Positions 14,123 to 21,899 of a stretch of DNA of 24,072 nucleotides are shown piece after piece (the stretch's first letter is position 1; each line of letters begins with the position of its first letter). A program made the position numbers and the translations under genes. A model generated the notes under the pieces. The model did no database searches and had not been told where the DNA came from. It saw only the letters and a program-made list of their open reading frames with translations. Location of the stretch: assembly GCA_964463915.1 (NCBI GenBank), contig CAYXEH010000039.1, forward strand, positions 1-24,072. Reading direction: 5' to 3'. The stretch is from PUPG01 sp964463915. Its GTDB lineage: Bacteria; Bacteroidota; Bacteroidia; Bacteroidales; UBA7960.

Positions 14123-15397
14123 ATGAATTTTATTGAAGAGTTGAGATGGCGTGGCATGATGCATGACTTCATGCCCGGAACGGAAGAGCAATTGCAAAAG
14201 GAAATGACCACTGCCTACGTGGGAATTGATCCTACTGCAGATTCTCTGCACATTGGTCACCTTGTTTCCATTATGATGCTGAAACACTTTCAGCTGGCCG
14301 GCCACAAGCCTATTGCATTGATCGGCGGTGCCACCGGGATGATTGGAGATCCCAGCGGGAAAAGTGAGGAGCGCAACCTGTTGTCGGAGGAAGAACTGCG
14401 TCACAATGAAAATGCCATCAAGGCGCAGTTATTGAAGTTCCTTGATTTTGAGGACGCGGAAAACCGGGCGGAGATTGTGAATAATTACGACTGGATGAAG
14501 GATTTTACCTTTCTTGGTTTTCTGCGGGAAGTTGGGAAGCATCTGACAGTCAATTATATGATGGCCAAGGATTCGGTAAAGAAGCGTCTGGAAACCGGCC
14601 TTTCTTTTACGGAGTTTACCTATCAGCTGGTGCAGGGCTATGATTTTCTTCACCTGAATGAGACAAAAAATTGTAAATTACAAATGGGAGGAAGTGATCA
14701 GTGGGGGAACATCACTACGGGTACTGAACTGGTGCGCCGTAAAACAGGTCATGAGGTGTTCGGCCTGACCTGTCCCCTGATTACCAAAGCCGATGGCAAT
14801 AAATTTGGTAAAACCGAGCAGGGTAATGTGTGGCTGGATCCCAGGTATACTTCGCCTTATCATTTCTATCAGTTCTGGCTGAACGGCTCGGATGTGGATA
14901 CTGAACGTTACATCAGGATCTTTACCCTTTTCCCGAAAGAAAAAATTGATGCCCTGATTGAAGCACACAGGCAGGCGCCTCATCAGCGTATTCTCCAGCG
15001 GGAACTGGCGGAAGACATTACCATCAGGGTGCATGGAAAAGAAGCGTATGATACAGCAGTGAAGGCTTCCGGCATTTTGTTCGGGAAAGGCACTACGGAA
15101 GCCCTGAAAGAGTTGCCGGAAGATGTGTTTCTGGCTGTATTTGACGGGGTGCCCATGCATGATGCGGATGCAGCAGCCATCCAGGAAGGTGTGGCAATAA
15201 TTGATTTCCTTGCGGAGAAAACGGGGATTGCCAAATCCAAAGGGGAAGCCAGGCGGATGCTCAAAGAGGGAAGCATCAGTATCAACAAAGCGAAAGTTAA
15301 AGAAGACCAGCAGATCAACAATGACATGCTGATTAACGGCAAATACATCCTGGTGCAAAGAGGCAAGAAGAATTATTACCTGGTTAAGGTCCGGTAA
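14123..15397 (+). CDS. tyrS: Tyrosyl-tRNA synthetase
   Basis: A 424-residue class I aminoacyl-tRNA synthetase that charges tRNA-Tyr with tyrosine. The nucleotide-binding motifs are HIGH (43-46) and the KMSKS equivalent KFGKT (227-231). The tyrosine pocket shows YVGIDPTADSLHIGH and GGSDQWGNI. A C-terminal S4 RNA-binding domain (about 355-424) includes KGEARRMLKEGSISIN. Length and domain order are normal for the bacterial TyrS. I chose the ATG at 14123; an in-frame TTG at 14081 would translate the leader hairpin and is unlikely. The gene is followed 145 bases later by an amylase gene with which it has no functional link. Confidence 0.96.
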   Translation: MNFIEELRWRGMMHDFMPGTEEQLQKEMTTAYVGIDPTADSLHIGHLVSIMMLKHFQLAGHKPIALIGGATGMIGDPSGKSEERNLLSEEELRHNENAIKAQLLKFLDFEDAENRAEIVNNYDWMKDFTFLGFLREVGKHLTVNYMMAKDSVKKRLETGLSFTEFTYQLVQGYDFLHLNETKNCKLQMGGSDQWGNITTGTELVRRKTGHEVFGLTCPLITKADGNKFGKTEQGNVWLDPRYTSPYHFYQFWLNGSDVDTERYIRIFTLFPKEKIDALIEAHRQAPHQRILQRELAEDITIRVHGKEAYDTAVKASGILFGKGTTEALKELPEDVFLAVFDGVPMHDADAAAIQEGVAIIDFLAEKTGIAKSKGEARRMLKEGSISINKAKVKEDQQINNDMLINGKYILVQRGKKNYYLVKVR

Positions 15398-15491
15398 TTT
15401 TGCCGGATTGCATCCGCAAACAGGACGTTTCGGCGAAACAAGCATTGCTGACTGGTTGTGATCGGGTAACGGTCTTTTGCAGTACAAAATG

Positions 15492-15531
15492 GATTCATCC
15501 AACAATAAGAAGATTCATCCAACCATAAGAA
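15492..15531 (+). repeat. 20-bp tandem duplication in the leader of the GH13 gene
   Basis: Two adjacent 20-base units (15492-15511, 15512-15531) begin GATTCATCCAAC and differ at one position. They lie just upstream of the chosen ATG (15543). That suggests they are leader sequence and that an in-frame ATG further upstream (15477 region) is not the true start. Confidence 0.7.
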
Positions 15532-15542
15532 AGGGGAAAGAT

Positions 15543-17951
15543 ATGCGTATTCAAAAAGAGTTGACCATCAGACTGGCCATTGCGGCATTTATGGTAGTTG
15601 GGTTTTGGTCCTGCAGGCCTTCGCCTGATGCCATTTTTCCTGAAGGGGACGATGTGTACGGGCTTGCCACGCCGGTGCAGCTTGAAGGGGATACCACACT
15701 GGTGGCTCTTACCGACTATTTTGTGGGGGGGGCTGTCGCCCGGATTGATTCGGTGACCGGCTCTGAGAGACTCGATTTTGCCCTGGCTGATGACGGTAAT
15801 GCCCTGGAGGTGATCTCCCGTTCCAATTTTATCCCGCGATTGTCGGAGATGAAAGTCTGGGTGGATGGCACACCTTACAGTTTGATGGTGCAACGCAGCC
15901 GGCGGGAGCGTTTCACTTTCGAGTTTGACCCCGGCAAAGAAGGTTACCGCCGGGTGTCGATCCGGGGCGAGATGAATGACTGGAATGCCAATGCCACTCC
16001 GCTTCACCTGATTGACGGGGTGTGGCAGACGGAGCTGGAGCTTAATCCCGGACGTTATCAATACCTGATAGTGGCAGACGGGGAGGATATGCTTGACCCA
16101 AACAATCCGCGCGTGGTGGATAACAACATCGGGGGTCAGAATTCACTTTTGATAGTTGGTCATACAGACCGCTCGGAAGCGCCTCATTTATCGCCCCGGA
16201 GCCATCGCCGTTATAACCTGGAACTCGGGCTTGAGAACGAGGTGGAGGAGGTGTTTGTTTACTGGCAGAATTTCCGTTTGCCTGATGATCATGTGGAGGT
16301 ATTTGATGATTATGTCAACATCTATCTCCCCGGTGATGTAACTGAAAAAGAAAGAAGCTTTGTTCGTGTTTGGGCGTATAATGAACATGGCCCTGCCAAT
16401 GACCTGCTGATTCCGCTTGAAGAAGGAAGACCGGTAGCTGACCCGGATCAGCTTACCCGTGAGGATAAAGAAGCAACCATCCTGTATTTTATGATGGTGG
16501 ACCGGTTCAATAACGGCAATCCGGACAATGATGACCCGGTGGAACATCCCGAACTGGCGGACCGGGCGAATTTTTGGGGTGGCGACCTGAAAGGCATCAC
16601 TGAAAAGGTGGAAGACGGCTATTTTGAGATGCTGGGGATTAATACCGTCTGGATGTCTCCCATTACACAGAACCCCCTGGATGCGTATAAGGAATTCCCG
16701 GAGCCCCGGAGGTACTACTCTGGCTATCACGGGTATTGGCCCGTTACGCTCACCACGGTTGATCATCGTTTCGGTACGGAAGAGGAACTGAAAGAGTTGC
16801 GTGATGTGTCTCATGAAAACAACATCAGCGTGATGCTTGATTTTGTATCCAATCATGTGCATGAAGAAAACCCCATCATACAGGAAAATCCTGAATGGGC
16901 CACCAGGCTGGAACTGCCCGACGGGAGTCTGAATATTCGCAAGTGGGACGAATACCGCCTTACCACCTGGTTTGATACGTTTTTACCCAGCCTGGATTTC
17001 GAAAACCCGGAAGTGGTGGAGCTGATGTCTGACAGTGCATTTTTCTGGATTGACAATTATCACCTGGATGGGTTCCGCCACGATGCCACCAAGCATGTGC
17101 ACCTGGATTTTTGGAGAACCCTGACCCGTAAGCTGAAAGAGAATTATATGATCCCCAATGACCAACGGCTGTTCCAGATCGGTGAAACATTCGGAAGTCG
17201 CGAACTGATCGGCAGCTATGTGGGAAGCGGCTTGCTTGACGGGCAATTTGACTTTAACCTGTATTTTGATTCGCGGTCGGTGTTCGGGCGCGGTGATGCC
17301 TCTTTTGAAGACCTTGATTACTCCCTGCATCAGAGTTTCAGCCATTATGGTTTTAACAACCTGATGGGGAATATTACCGGAAACCATGACCTGCCGAGGT
17401 TTATTTCGCTGGCCGGGGGTGGCCTGGAGTGGGATGAGGATGATACGCAGCCTGGATGGGAGCGTGAGGTCGGGGTTGGGGATCCCGTGGGTTATAACCG
17501 GTTGTCCCAGCTGACGGCCTTTATCATGACCATTCCCGGGGTTCCGGTGTTGTATTACGGCGATGAAATAGGCCTCCCGGGTGCAAGTGATCCCGACAGC
17601 CGCAGGCCCATGAAGTTTGAAGACCTTACCGAGCAGCAACTGTGGGTAAGGAATAATGCTTCAAGACTTGGCCACCTGCGCAGCGATAACCTGGCATTTG
17701 TTTATGGTGATTTCAGGACACTGAAAGTCACGCCCCGCACTTATGCCTACAGCCGTTCTTATTTTGGAGAACACGGACTCGTGGTGTTCAACAGCAGCAG
17801 TGAGCCCCGGGTGGTACGTTTGGAAATTCCGGCGGAGATGGTCCGGGCTGATTTCACGGCGCACTTCGGGAAAGCATTTGAGATAGAGGGCAGTGAAATA
17901 GTGGTGGAAATGGAACCGGAGAGCTTTGAAGTGCTGACATCGAAGAGGTAA
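15543..17951 (+). CDS. Lipoprotein GH13 glycosidase with CBM48-like domain
   Basis: An 802-residue family 13 glycosidase of the neopullulanase/cyclomaltodextrinase-like kind, probably lipid-anchored. The signal ends in a lipobox-like FWSC (Cys24). An N-terminal region and a CBM48-like domain with RGEMNDWNANATPLH (about 142-156) are followed by another beta-sandwich (about 220-295). The catalytic barrel begins with YFMMVDRFNNG (about 315). GH13 regions are complete: D433...NH438, nucleophile D514 in GFRHD, acid/base E548 in QIGETF, and D616 in GNHD. The likely substrates are malto-oligosaccharides, pullulan or cyclodextrins. The ATG at 15543 has a purine-rich AAGGGGAAA before it. It is followed after 62 bases by a second GH13 lipoprotein gene, and the two are probably co-transcribed. 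Confidence 0.92.
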   Translation: MRIQKELTIRLAIAAFMVVGFWSCRPSPDAIFPEGDDVYGLATPVQLEGDTTLVALTDYFVGGAVARIDSVTGSERLDFALADDGNALEVISRSNFIPRLSEMKVWVDGTPYSLMVQRSRRERFTFEFDPGKEGYRRVSIRGEMNDWNANATPLHLIDGVWQTELELNPGRYQYLIVADGEDMLDPNNPRVVDNNIGGQNSLLIVGHTDRSEAPHLSPRSHRRYNLELGLENEVEEVFVYWQNFRLPDDHVEVFDDYVNIYLPGDVTEKERSFVRVWAYNEHGPANDLLIPLEEGRPVADPDQLTREDKEATILYFMMVDRFNNGNPDNDDPVEHPELADRANFWGGDLKGITEKVEDGYFEMLGINTVWMSPITQNPLDAYKEFPEPRRYYSGYHGYWPVTLTTVDHRFGTEEELKELRDVSHENNISVMLDFVSNHVHEENPIIQENPEWATRLELPDGSLNIRKWDEYRLTTWFDTFLPSLDFENPEVVELMSDSAFFWIDNYHLDGFRHDATKHVHLDFWRTLTRKLKENYMIPNDQRLFQIGETFGSRELIGSYVGSGLLDGQFDFNLYFDSRSVFGRGDASFEDLDYSLHQSFSHYGFNNLMGNITGNHDLPRFISLAGGGLEWDEDDTQPGWEREVGVGDPVGYNRLSQLTAFIMTIPGVPVLYYGDEIGLPGASDPDSRRPMKFEDLTEQQLWVRNNASRLGHLRSDNLAFVYGDFRTLKVTPRTYAYSRSYFGEHGLVVFNSSSEPRVVRLEIPAEMVRADFTAHFGKAFEIEGSEIVVEMEPESFEVLTSKR

Positions 17952-17976
17952 GGTCAGCGCCGAACCCAACAACCAA

Positions 17977-17991
17977 GGGGGCGCAGCCCCC
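17977..17991. repeat. GC hairpin between the two lipoprotein GH13 genes
   Basis: GGGGGC-GCA-GCCCCC is a perfect 6-bp stem with a 3-base loop. It is flanked by CAACAACCAA before and GTTAACCAATAAACC after. The flanks resemble the AACAACC-rich edges of the repeats around xth. No U-tract follows, so it is more likely an intercistronic mRNA-stabilising or repeat-derived hairpin than a terminator. Confidence 0.55.
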
Positions 17992-18013
17992 GTTAACCAA
18001 TAAACCTAAAGCT

Positions 18014-19396
18014 ATGAAACTACAAAAACTAATGATCAGCTTAACGGGCCTGGCCCTTTTAATGGGAGTGCAGGCCTGTGGTCCATCACCTGATAACGAT
18101 GTCCCGGCTGACGTTGTTGTCAGTTCGGTGGACCATCCTGAATGGAGTATTAATGCCAACATCTATGAGGTGAACACCCGGCAGTATACTCAGGAAGGTA
18201 CCTTTGAAGCCTTTGAAGAACACCTGGACCGTTTGGCCGATATGGGGGTGGATATCCTCTGGTTTATGCCGATCCAGCCCATCGGTGAGGAGAACAGGAA
18301 GGGTAGCCTGGGTAGTTATTACAGCATCCGGGATTATACTGCTGTAAACCCCGAGTTCGGAACCCTGGAGGACTTTAAGCGGGTGGTGGATGGGGCCCAT
18401 GACAGGGGAATGCATGTGATCCTTGACTGGGTGGCCAATCATACCGCCTGGGATCACTATTGGACCGAAACCAATCCCGAATTTTATGAGACCGATGAAA
18501 ATGGCAATTTCTTTCCCCCCGTGGAGGATTGGGAAGATGTGATCCAGCTGGATTATGACAACCCTGATCTGCGTGATGCCATGGTCATGGAGATGGCCTT
18601 CTGGTTAGAGGAGATTGGTATTGACGGCTTTCGATGCGACGTGGCCGATTATGTCCCCACAGATTTCTGGAACCGTGCCAGAGCTGATCTGGAAGAGATC
18701 AAACCAATTTATATGCTGGCAGAAGCAGAAAACCCGGAATTGCATGAACACGCCTTTGAAGTTGGTTATGGCTGGAGTTTTCATCATATTATGAATAATG
18801 TGGCAGCAGGAGAGCAGACTGTGGAGGCCATTGATGAATATTTCTTTGGGGATGACGCCGGCGAATTTCCTTATGGAGCATATAAAATGCATTTTATTAC
18901 CAATCATGATGAGAATTCATGGGCTGGTACCGTATTTGACCGCCTTGGAGATGGCAAAGAGGCTTTCGCTGTCCTGACGGCAACCATCCCGGGAACCATC
19001 CTGATCTACAGCGGGCAGGAAGCCGGGTTGGACCACATGCTGGAATTCTTTGAAAAAGATACGATTAACTGGAACGACATTCAATATGAAGACTTTTACC
19101 GGACCTTGCTCAATCTTAAATCAGAGAATGAGGCTTTATGGAACGGCGAATTCGGTGGAGAAATACAGCGCGTGGCTACAAGCCACGATGAACAGGTATT
19201 TGCATTCACCCGTGAAAAGAATGACGACAAAGTGTTTGTGTTGCTGAACCTTTCAGACCAGCCCCTGGAGGTGGAGCTGATGGGGCCCCTCTACCAGGGA
19301 ACATACACGGAACTGTTCTCTGGCGAAGAATATGTCTTCACTGATGAAGAAGTAAGGGAGCTGGAGCCCTGGGCGTATCAGGTGTTTGTGGAGTAG
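18014..19396 (+). CDS. Lipoprotein GH13 alpha-amylase
   Basis: A 460-residue compact alpha-amylase-like enzyme with a lipoprotein signal (lipobox VQAC, Cys22) and then directly the catalytic barrel (from about residue 45, SINANIYEVNTRQY). Regions: D138...NH143; nucleophile D209 in GFRCD; acid/base E237 in LAEAE; D299 in TNHDE. A short C-terminal beta domain follows (about 385-460). No carbohydrate-binding module is seen, so it may act on soluble malto-oligosaccharides made by the other two enzymes. Its stop codon is the first base of a 40-bp tandem array, and a strong terminator follows 230 bases on. The family is certain, the exact specificity is not. Confidence 0.92.
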   Translation: MKLQKLMISLTGLALLMGVQACGPSPDNDVPADVVVSSVDHPEWSINANIYEVNTRQYTQEGTFEAFEEHLDRLADMGVDILWFMPIQPIGEENRKGSLGSYYSIRDYTAVNPEFGTLEDFKRVVDGAHDRGMHVILDWVANHTAWDHYWTETNPEFYETDENGNFFPPVEDWEDVIQLDYDNPDLRDAMVMEMAFWLEEIGIDGFRCDVADYVPTDFWNRARADLEEIKPIYMLAEAENPELHEHAFEVGYGWSFHHIMNNVAAGEQTVEAIDEYFFGDDAGEFPYGAYKMHFITNHDENSWAGTVFDRLGDGKEAFAVLTATIPGTILIYSGQEAGLDHMLEFFEKDTINWNDIQYEDFYRTLLNLKSENEALWNGEFGGEIQRVATSHDEQVFAFTREKNDDKVFVLLNLSDQPLEVELMGPLYQGTYTELFSGEEYVFTDEEVRELEPWAYQVFVE

Positions 19397-19623
19397 TTCC
19401 GGCCTGGGGGTTAAGAACGCTGGCGATGTTTGAACGTTCCGGCCNNNNNNNNNNNNNNNNNNNNNNNNNNNNNNNNNNNNNNNNNNNNNNNNNNNNNNNN
19501 NNNNNNNNNNNNNNNNNNNNNNNNNNNNNNNNNNNNNNNNNNNNGTTCCGGCCTGGGGGTTAAGAACGCTGGCGATGTTTGAACGTTCCGGCCAGACGGT
19601 TAAAAGCGCTGACGATGTACGTA
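19396..19623. repeat. 40-bp tandem repeat array around scaffold gap 3
   Basis: Units begin GTTCCGGCC and end GATGTTTGAAC. Starts are at 19396 and 19436 before the gap, and at 19545 and 19585 after it. The last unit (19585-19623) is diverged. Unit junctions create the palindrome GAACGTTC (19432-19439, 19581-19588). The first base of the array is the last base of the amylase stop codon. The period is not a multiple of three. With the terminator and stem-loops it fills the gene-free stretch 19397-19773. Confidence 0.92.
19445..19544. other. Scaffold gap 3 (100 N)
   Basis: One hundred undetermined bases. The same repeat phase continues on both sides, so the true gap is most likely more copies of the 40-bp unit. 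Confidence 0.98.
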
Positions 19624-19624
19624 T

Positions 19625-19668
19625 ATAAAGAAAGGACTGAACCCATAAGGATTCAGTCCTTTCTTTAT
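19625..19668. terminator. Bidirectional intrinsic terminator
   Basis: The arms 19625-19641 (ATAAAGAAAGGACTGAA) and 19652-19668 (TTCAGTCCTTTCTTTAT) are perfect 17-bp reverse complements with a 10-base loop. The A-rich left and T-rich right ends give a U-rich tail for transcripts from either side. It sits between the convergent amylase (plus) and mmdB (minus) genes and would end both. Confidence 0.85.
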
Positions 19669-19701
19669 TCCTATTGTGAATTATTTCCGCTCCTTCCGGA
19701 T

Positions 19702-19768
19702 CATTGACCGTTTATTGCGGTGCCGTCAATGGGTAGTTGCTGTGGTAATTGGTATTTGTTGCACAGCA
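19702..19768 (-). repeat. Two stem-loops in the mmdB 3' region
   Basis: CATTGAC (19702-19708) pairs with GTCAATG (19725-19731), and TGCTGTG (19738-19744) pairs with CACAGCA (19762-19768). Both lie between the mmdB stop and the shared terminator on the minus-strand transcript. They could stabilise the 3' end or belong to a 3'-UTR-derived RNA; no known RNA family is recognised. Confidence 0.4.
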
Positions 19769-19773
19769 GTTAA

Positions 19774-20937
19774 CTATCCCAGGAAGCTCAGCAGGATACC
19801 CGCTGCGATGGCGCTGCCGATCACACCGGAAACGTTGGCGGCCATGGCATGCATCAGCAGGTGGTTGGTTTTGTCGTATTCCAGGCCGATGTGCTGTGAC
19901 ACCCTGGCGCTGTCAGGCACGGCAGATACGCCGGCGTTCCCGATCAGCGGGTTGATTTTATCATCAGCGGGTGAGAAGTAGTTCATCACCTTGGCAAAGA
20001 TCACCCCACTGAAAGTAGCGATGGCAAATGCTGCGGCACCCAGCCCAAAGATCAAAAGTGATTCTGTGGTCAGGAAAACCGTGGCCTGCGTGGAAGCTCC
20101 AACGGTTAACCCGAGGAAGATGGTCACAATGTCTACCAGTGAGGAACGTGCGGTTTCTGCCAGCCGGTTGGTCACACCGCTTTCTTTCAGCAGATTTCCA
20201 AAGAAAAGCATACCGAGCAGGGGAAGGGCTGTAGGCATGATAAATGTAGTCAGCAGTATCCCGATAAGGGGGAAGATGATCTTCTCTTGCTTTGGTACAG
20301 CCCTGGGAGGTTTCATGCGGATTACGCGCTCCTTCTTTGAGGTCAGTAGTTTCATGATCGGTGGCTGGATCACCGGTACCAGGGCCATATATGAATAGGC
20401 TGCAATGGCGATGGGACCGATAAATTCGGGTGCCAGCTTGGAAGACAAAAAGATTGCTGTCGGGCCGTCTGCCCCGCCGATGATGGCAATGGCGCCTGCC
20501 TGTGCAGGTTCAAAGCCAAGGTAGAGGGAGAATGCATAGGCGGCAAAGATCCCGAACTGGGCGGCTGCTCCCAAAAGCACCAGTCGTGGTTTTGAAAGCA
20601 GAGAAGAGAAGTCCGTCATGGCTCCGATCCCCAGGAAGATTATGGGGGGATACAACCCCCGTTGCACCCCGAAGTAAAGCATGTTCAGCACACTCCCTTC
20701 CTCATAGAGGCCAATCTGAAGGTTCGCCTCCATGTCAAAGGGGATGTTTCCGATAATGATCCCGAATCCGATCGGGATCAACAGCAGGGGCTCGTAATGT
20801 TTAGTGATGGCCAGGTTGATGAAAAACAGGCCCACAGCGATCATTACCACATGCCCCCAGGTCAGGTTCGAGAATGCGGTGTGGCTGATGAACTCCAACA
20901 CCTGTTCATATAAGAAACTAAATATTCCGGTATCCAT
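19774..20937 (-). CDS. mmdB: Na+-pumping methylmalonyl-CoA decarboxylase, beta subunit
   Basis: A 387-residue multi-pass membrane protein of the OadB/MmdB family. It decarboxylates carboxybiotin and couples this to Na+ export across the inner membrane. Family motifs are GGADGPTAIFLSSKLAPE, with the key Asp157, then SYMALVP, GLTVGAST, and the late NAGVSAVPDSARV. The length equals that of known MmdB proteins rather than the longer oxaloacetate decarboxylase beta. It is the last gene of the cluster, 7 bases after the biotin carrier gene, and ends at the bidirectional terminator. The choice of methylmalonyl-CoA over oxaloacetate or glutaconyl-CoA rests on the neighbouring mce and mmdA genes. Confidence 0.93.
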   Translation of the reverse strand: MDTGIFSFLYEQVLEFISHTAFSNLTWGHVVMIAVGLFFINLAITKHYEPLLLIPIGFGIIIGNIPFDMEANLQIGLYEEGSVLNMLYFGVQRGLYPPIIFLGIGAMTDFSSLLSKPRLVLLGAAAQFGIFAAYAFSLYLGFEPAQAGAIAIIGGADGPTAIFLSSKLAPEFIGPIAIAAYSYMALVPVIQPPIMKLLTSKKERVIRMKPPRAVPKQEKIIFPLIGILLTTFIMPTALPLLGMLFFGNLLKESGVTNRLAETARSSLVDIVTIFLGLTVGASTQATVFLTTESLLIFGLGAAAFAIATFSGVIFAKVMNYFSPADDKINPLIGNAGVSAVPDSARVSQHIGLEYDKTNHLLMHAMAANVSGVIGSAIAAGILLSFLG

Positions 20938-20944
20938 ACGTCGC

Positions 20945-21385
20945 TTATTCTCCGATTTCTATTAGGGTGTCACCTTCCATAACCGATTGCCCGGGTCTTA
21001 CGGGGATTGAAGTAACCTTGCCGTCTTTGTCCGAGTCAATGTTGTTTTCCATCTTCATGGCTTCCAGCACCATGATCTTTTGTCCTACCTTAACTGTGTC
21101 ACCTTCTTTTACCAGGACGTTGAGTACAGTGCCGGGCAGGGGGGACTTGATTTTTCCAGCAGGAGCTACCGGTGTTTTGATCCCTGTGCCTTCCTCCGGC
21201 TTGGAGTCTTTAGCGTGGGTAACACGCGACCGGATAATTCTTGGTGTTTTGGCCGGCTGGATGGTTTTGTCCACCTCTACTTCATAGGAAGAGCCGTTGA
21301 CTTCGAGGTCGATGACGTTGTCTTCCACATTTTTGATGTGGACCTCATATTCGTTGCCGTGAATGGTGAATTTATATTTCCTCAT
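20945..21385 (-). CDS. mmdC: Biotin carboxyl carrier subunit (gamma)
   Basis: A 146-residue biotin carrier. Residues 1-45 form a small beta-rich domain and residues 46-75 a Lys/Pro-rich linker. The C-terminal biotinyl domain (about 78-146) has the attachment site EAMKMEN with Lys111, 35 residues from the end as is usual. It shuttles CO2 from the carboxyltransferase (MmdA) to the membrane pump (MmdB). The gene follows the delta subunit gene by 52 bases and precedes mmdB by 7. Confidence 0.93.
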   Translation of the reverse strand: MRKYKFTIHGNEYEVHIKNVEDNVIDLEVNGSSYEVEVDKTIQPAKTPRIIRSRVTHAKDSKPEEGTGIKTPVAPAGKIKSPLPGTVLNVLVKEGDTVKVGQKIMVLEAMKMENNIDSDKDGKVTSIPVRPGQSVMEGDTLIEIGE

Positions 21386-21437
21386 GGGGCATTGCTTTTC
21401 TATTTTACCAGATGGTATAAACTGATTAATGTCAAAT

Positions 21438-21884
21438 CTAACGTTGGTTCAGGTTGCGTAGTCCGTATATTTTTGAGCTCCATGGCGAATAGGTTTTGGA
21501 TACTTTCTTCATGGTAAGTACCGTGTCTTCAAAATCATGGAGTTCAGAACGGTAAAGGTGGATGGCAGCGCCGATGGCGGCGTTGATCTCCCCGGTAAGG
21601 TCGGCTTCAGCCGGTGGAATGGTTTCCTCTGCAGGTTCTTTCGCAGCTCCAGATGATTTCGCAAACAGGCTTCTCATTTTTTGTTTGAATGTGGGGGCGA
21701 AAAGCCTTGGTGTGCTGGAAAAAACCATGTAGATCAACACCAGAATGGCGAAAACGATCCCCATCCCCAATAAGGCCATGATGAAACCATGTGGGTCTTG
21801 CTGGGCAAATGTTTTGGTTGCTTCCGGATCAACGGCCGGCCCCTGGGCCAGTGTTTGTATATGCGGCGGAATAAAATAGTTCAT
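21438..21884 (-). CDS. mmdD: OadG-family small membrane subunit (delta)
   Basis: A 148-residue membrane-anchored subunit of the OadG/delta type, which holds the soluble carboxyltransferase to the membrane pump and helps assembly. Residues 33-55 are a single transmembrane helix. An Ala/Glu/Pro-rich linker follows, then a helix with EINAAIGAAIHLYR and a C-terminal tail carrying PWSSKIYGLRNLNQR, typical of Bacteroidota OadG-like proteins. Only the membrane segment and tail are diagnostic, so the assignment leans on gene order: mmdA is 15 bases upstream and mmdC 52 bases downstream. Confidence 0.8.
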   Translation of the reverse strand: MNYFIPPHIQTLAQGPAVDPEATKTFAQQDPHGFIMALLGMGIVFAILVLIYMVFSSTPRLFAPTFKQKMRSLFAKSSGAAKEPAEETIPPAEADLTGEINAAIGAAIHLYRSELHDFEDTVLTMKKVSKTYSPWSSKIYGLRNLNQR

Positions 21885-21899
21885 AGGATCAATCGGCTT

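Noticed and set aside
15411..15542. Promoter immediately before the 802-residue GH13 gene
   Set aside because: No TAnnTTTG match is convincing; the nearest candidate (GTCTTTTG) fails in the first two bases.
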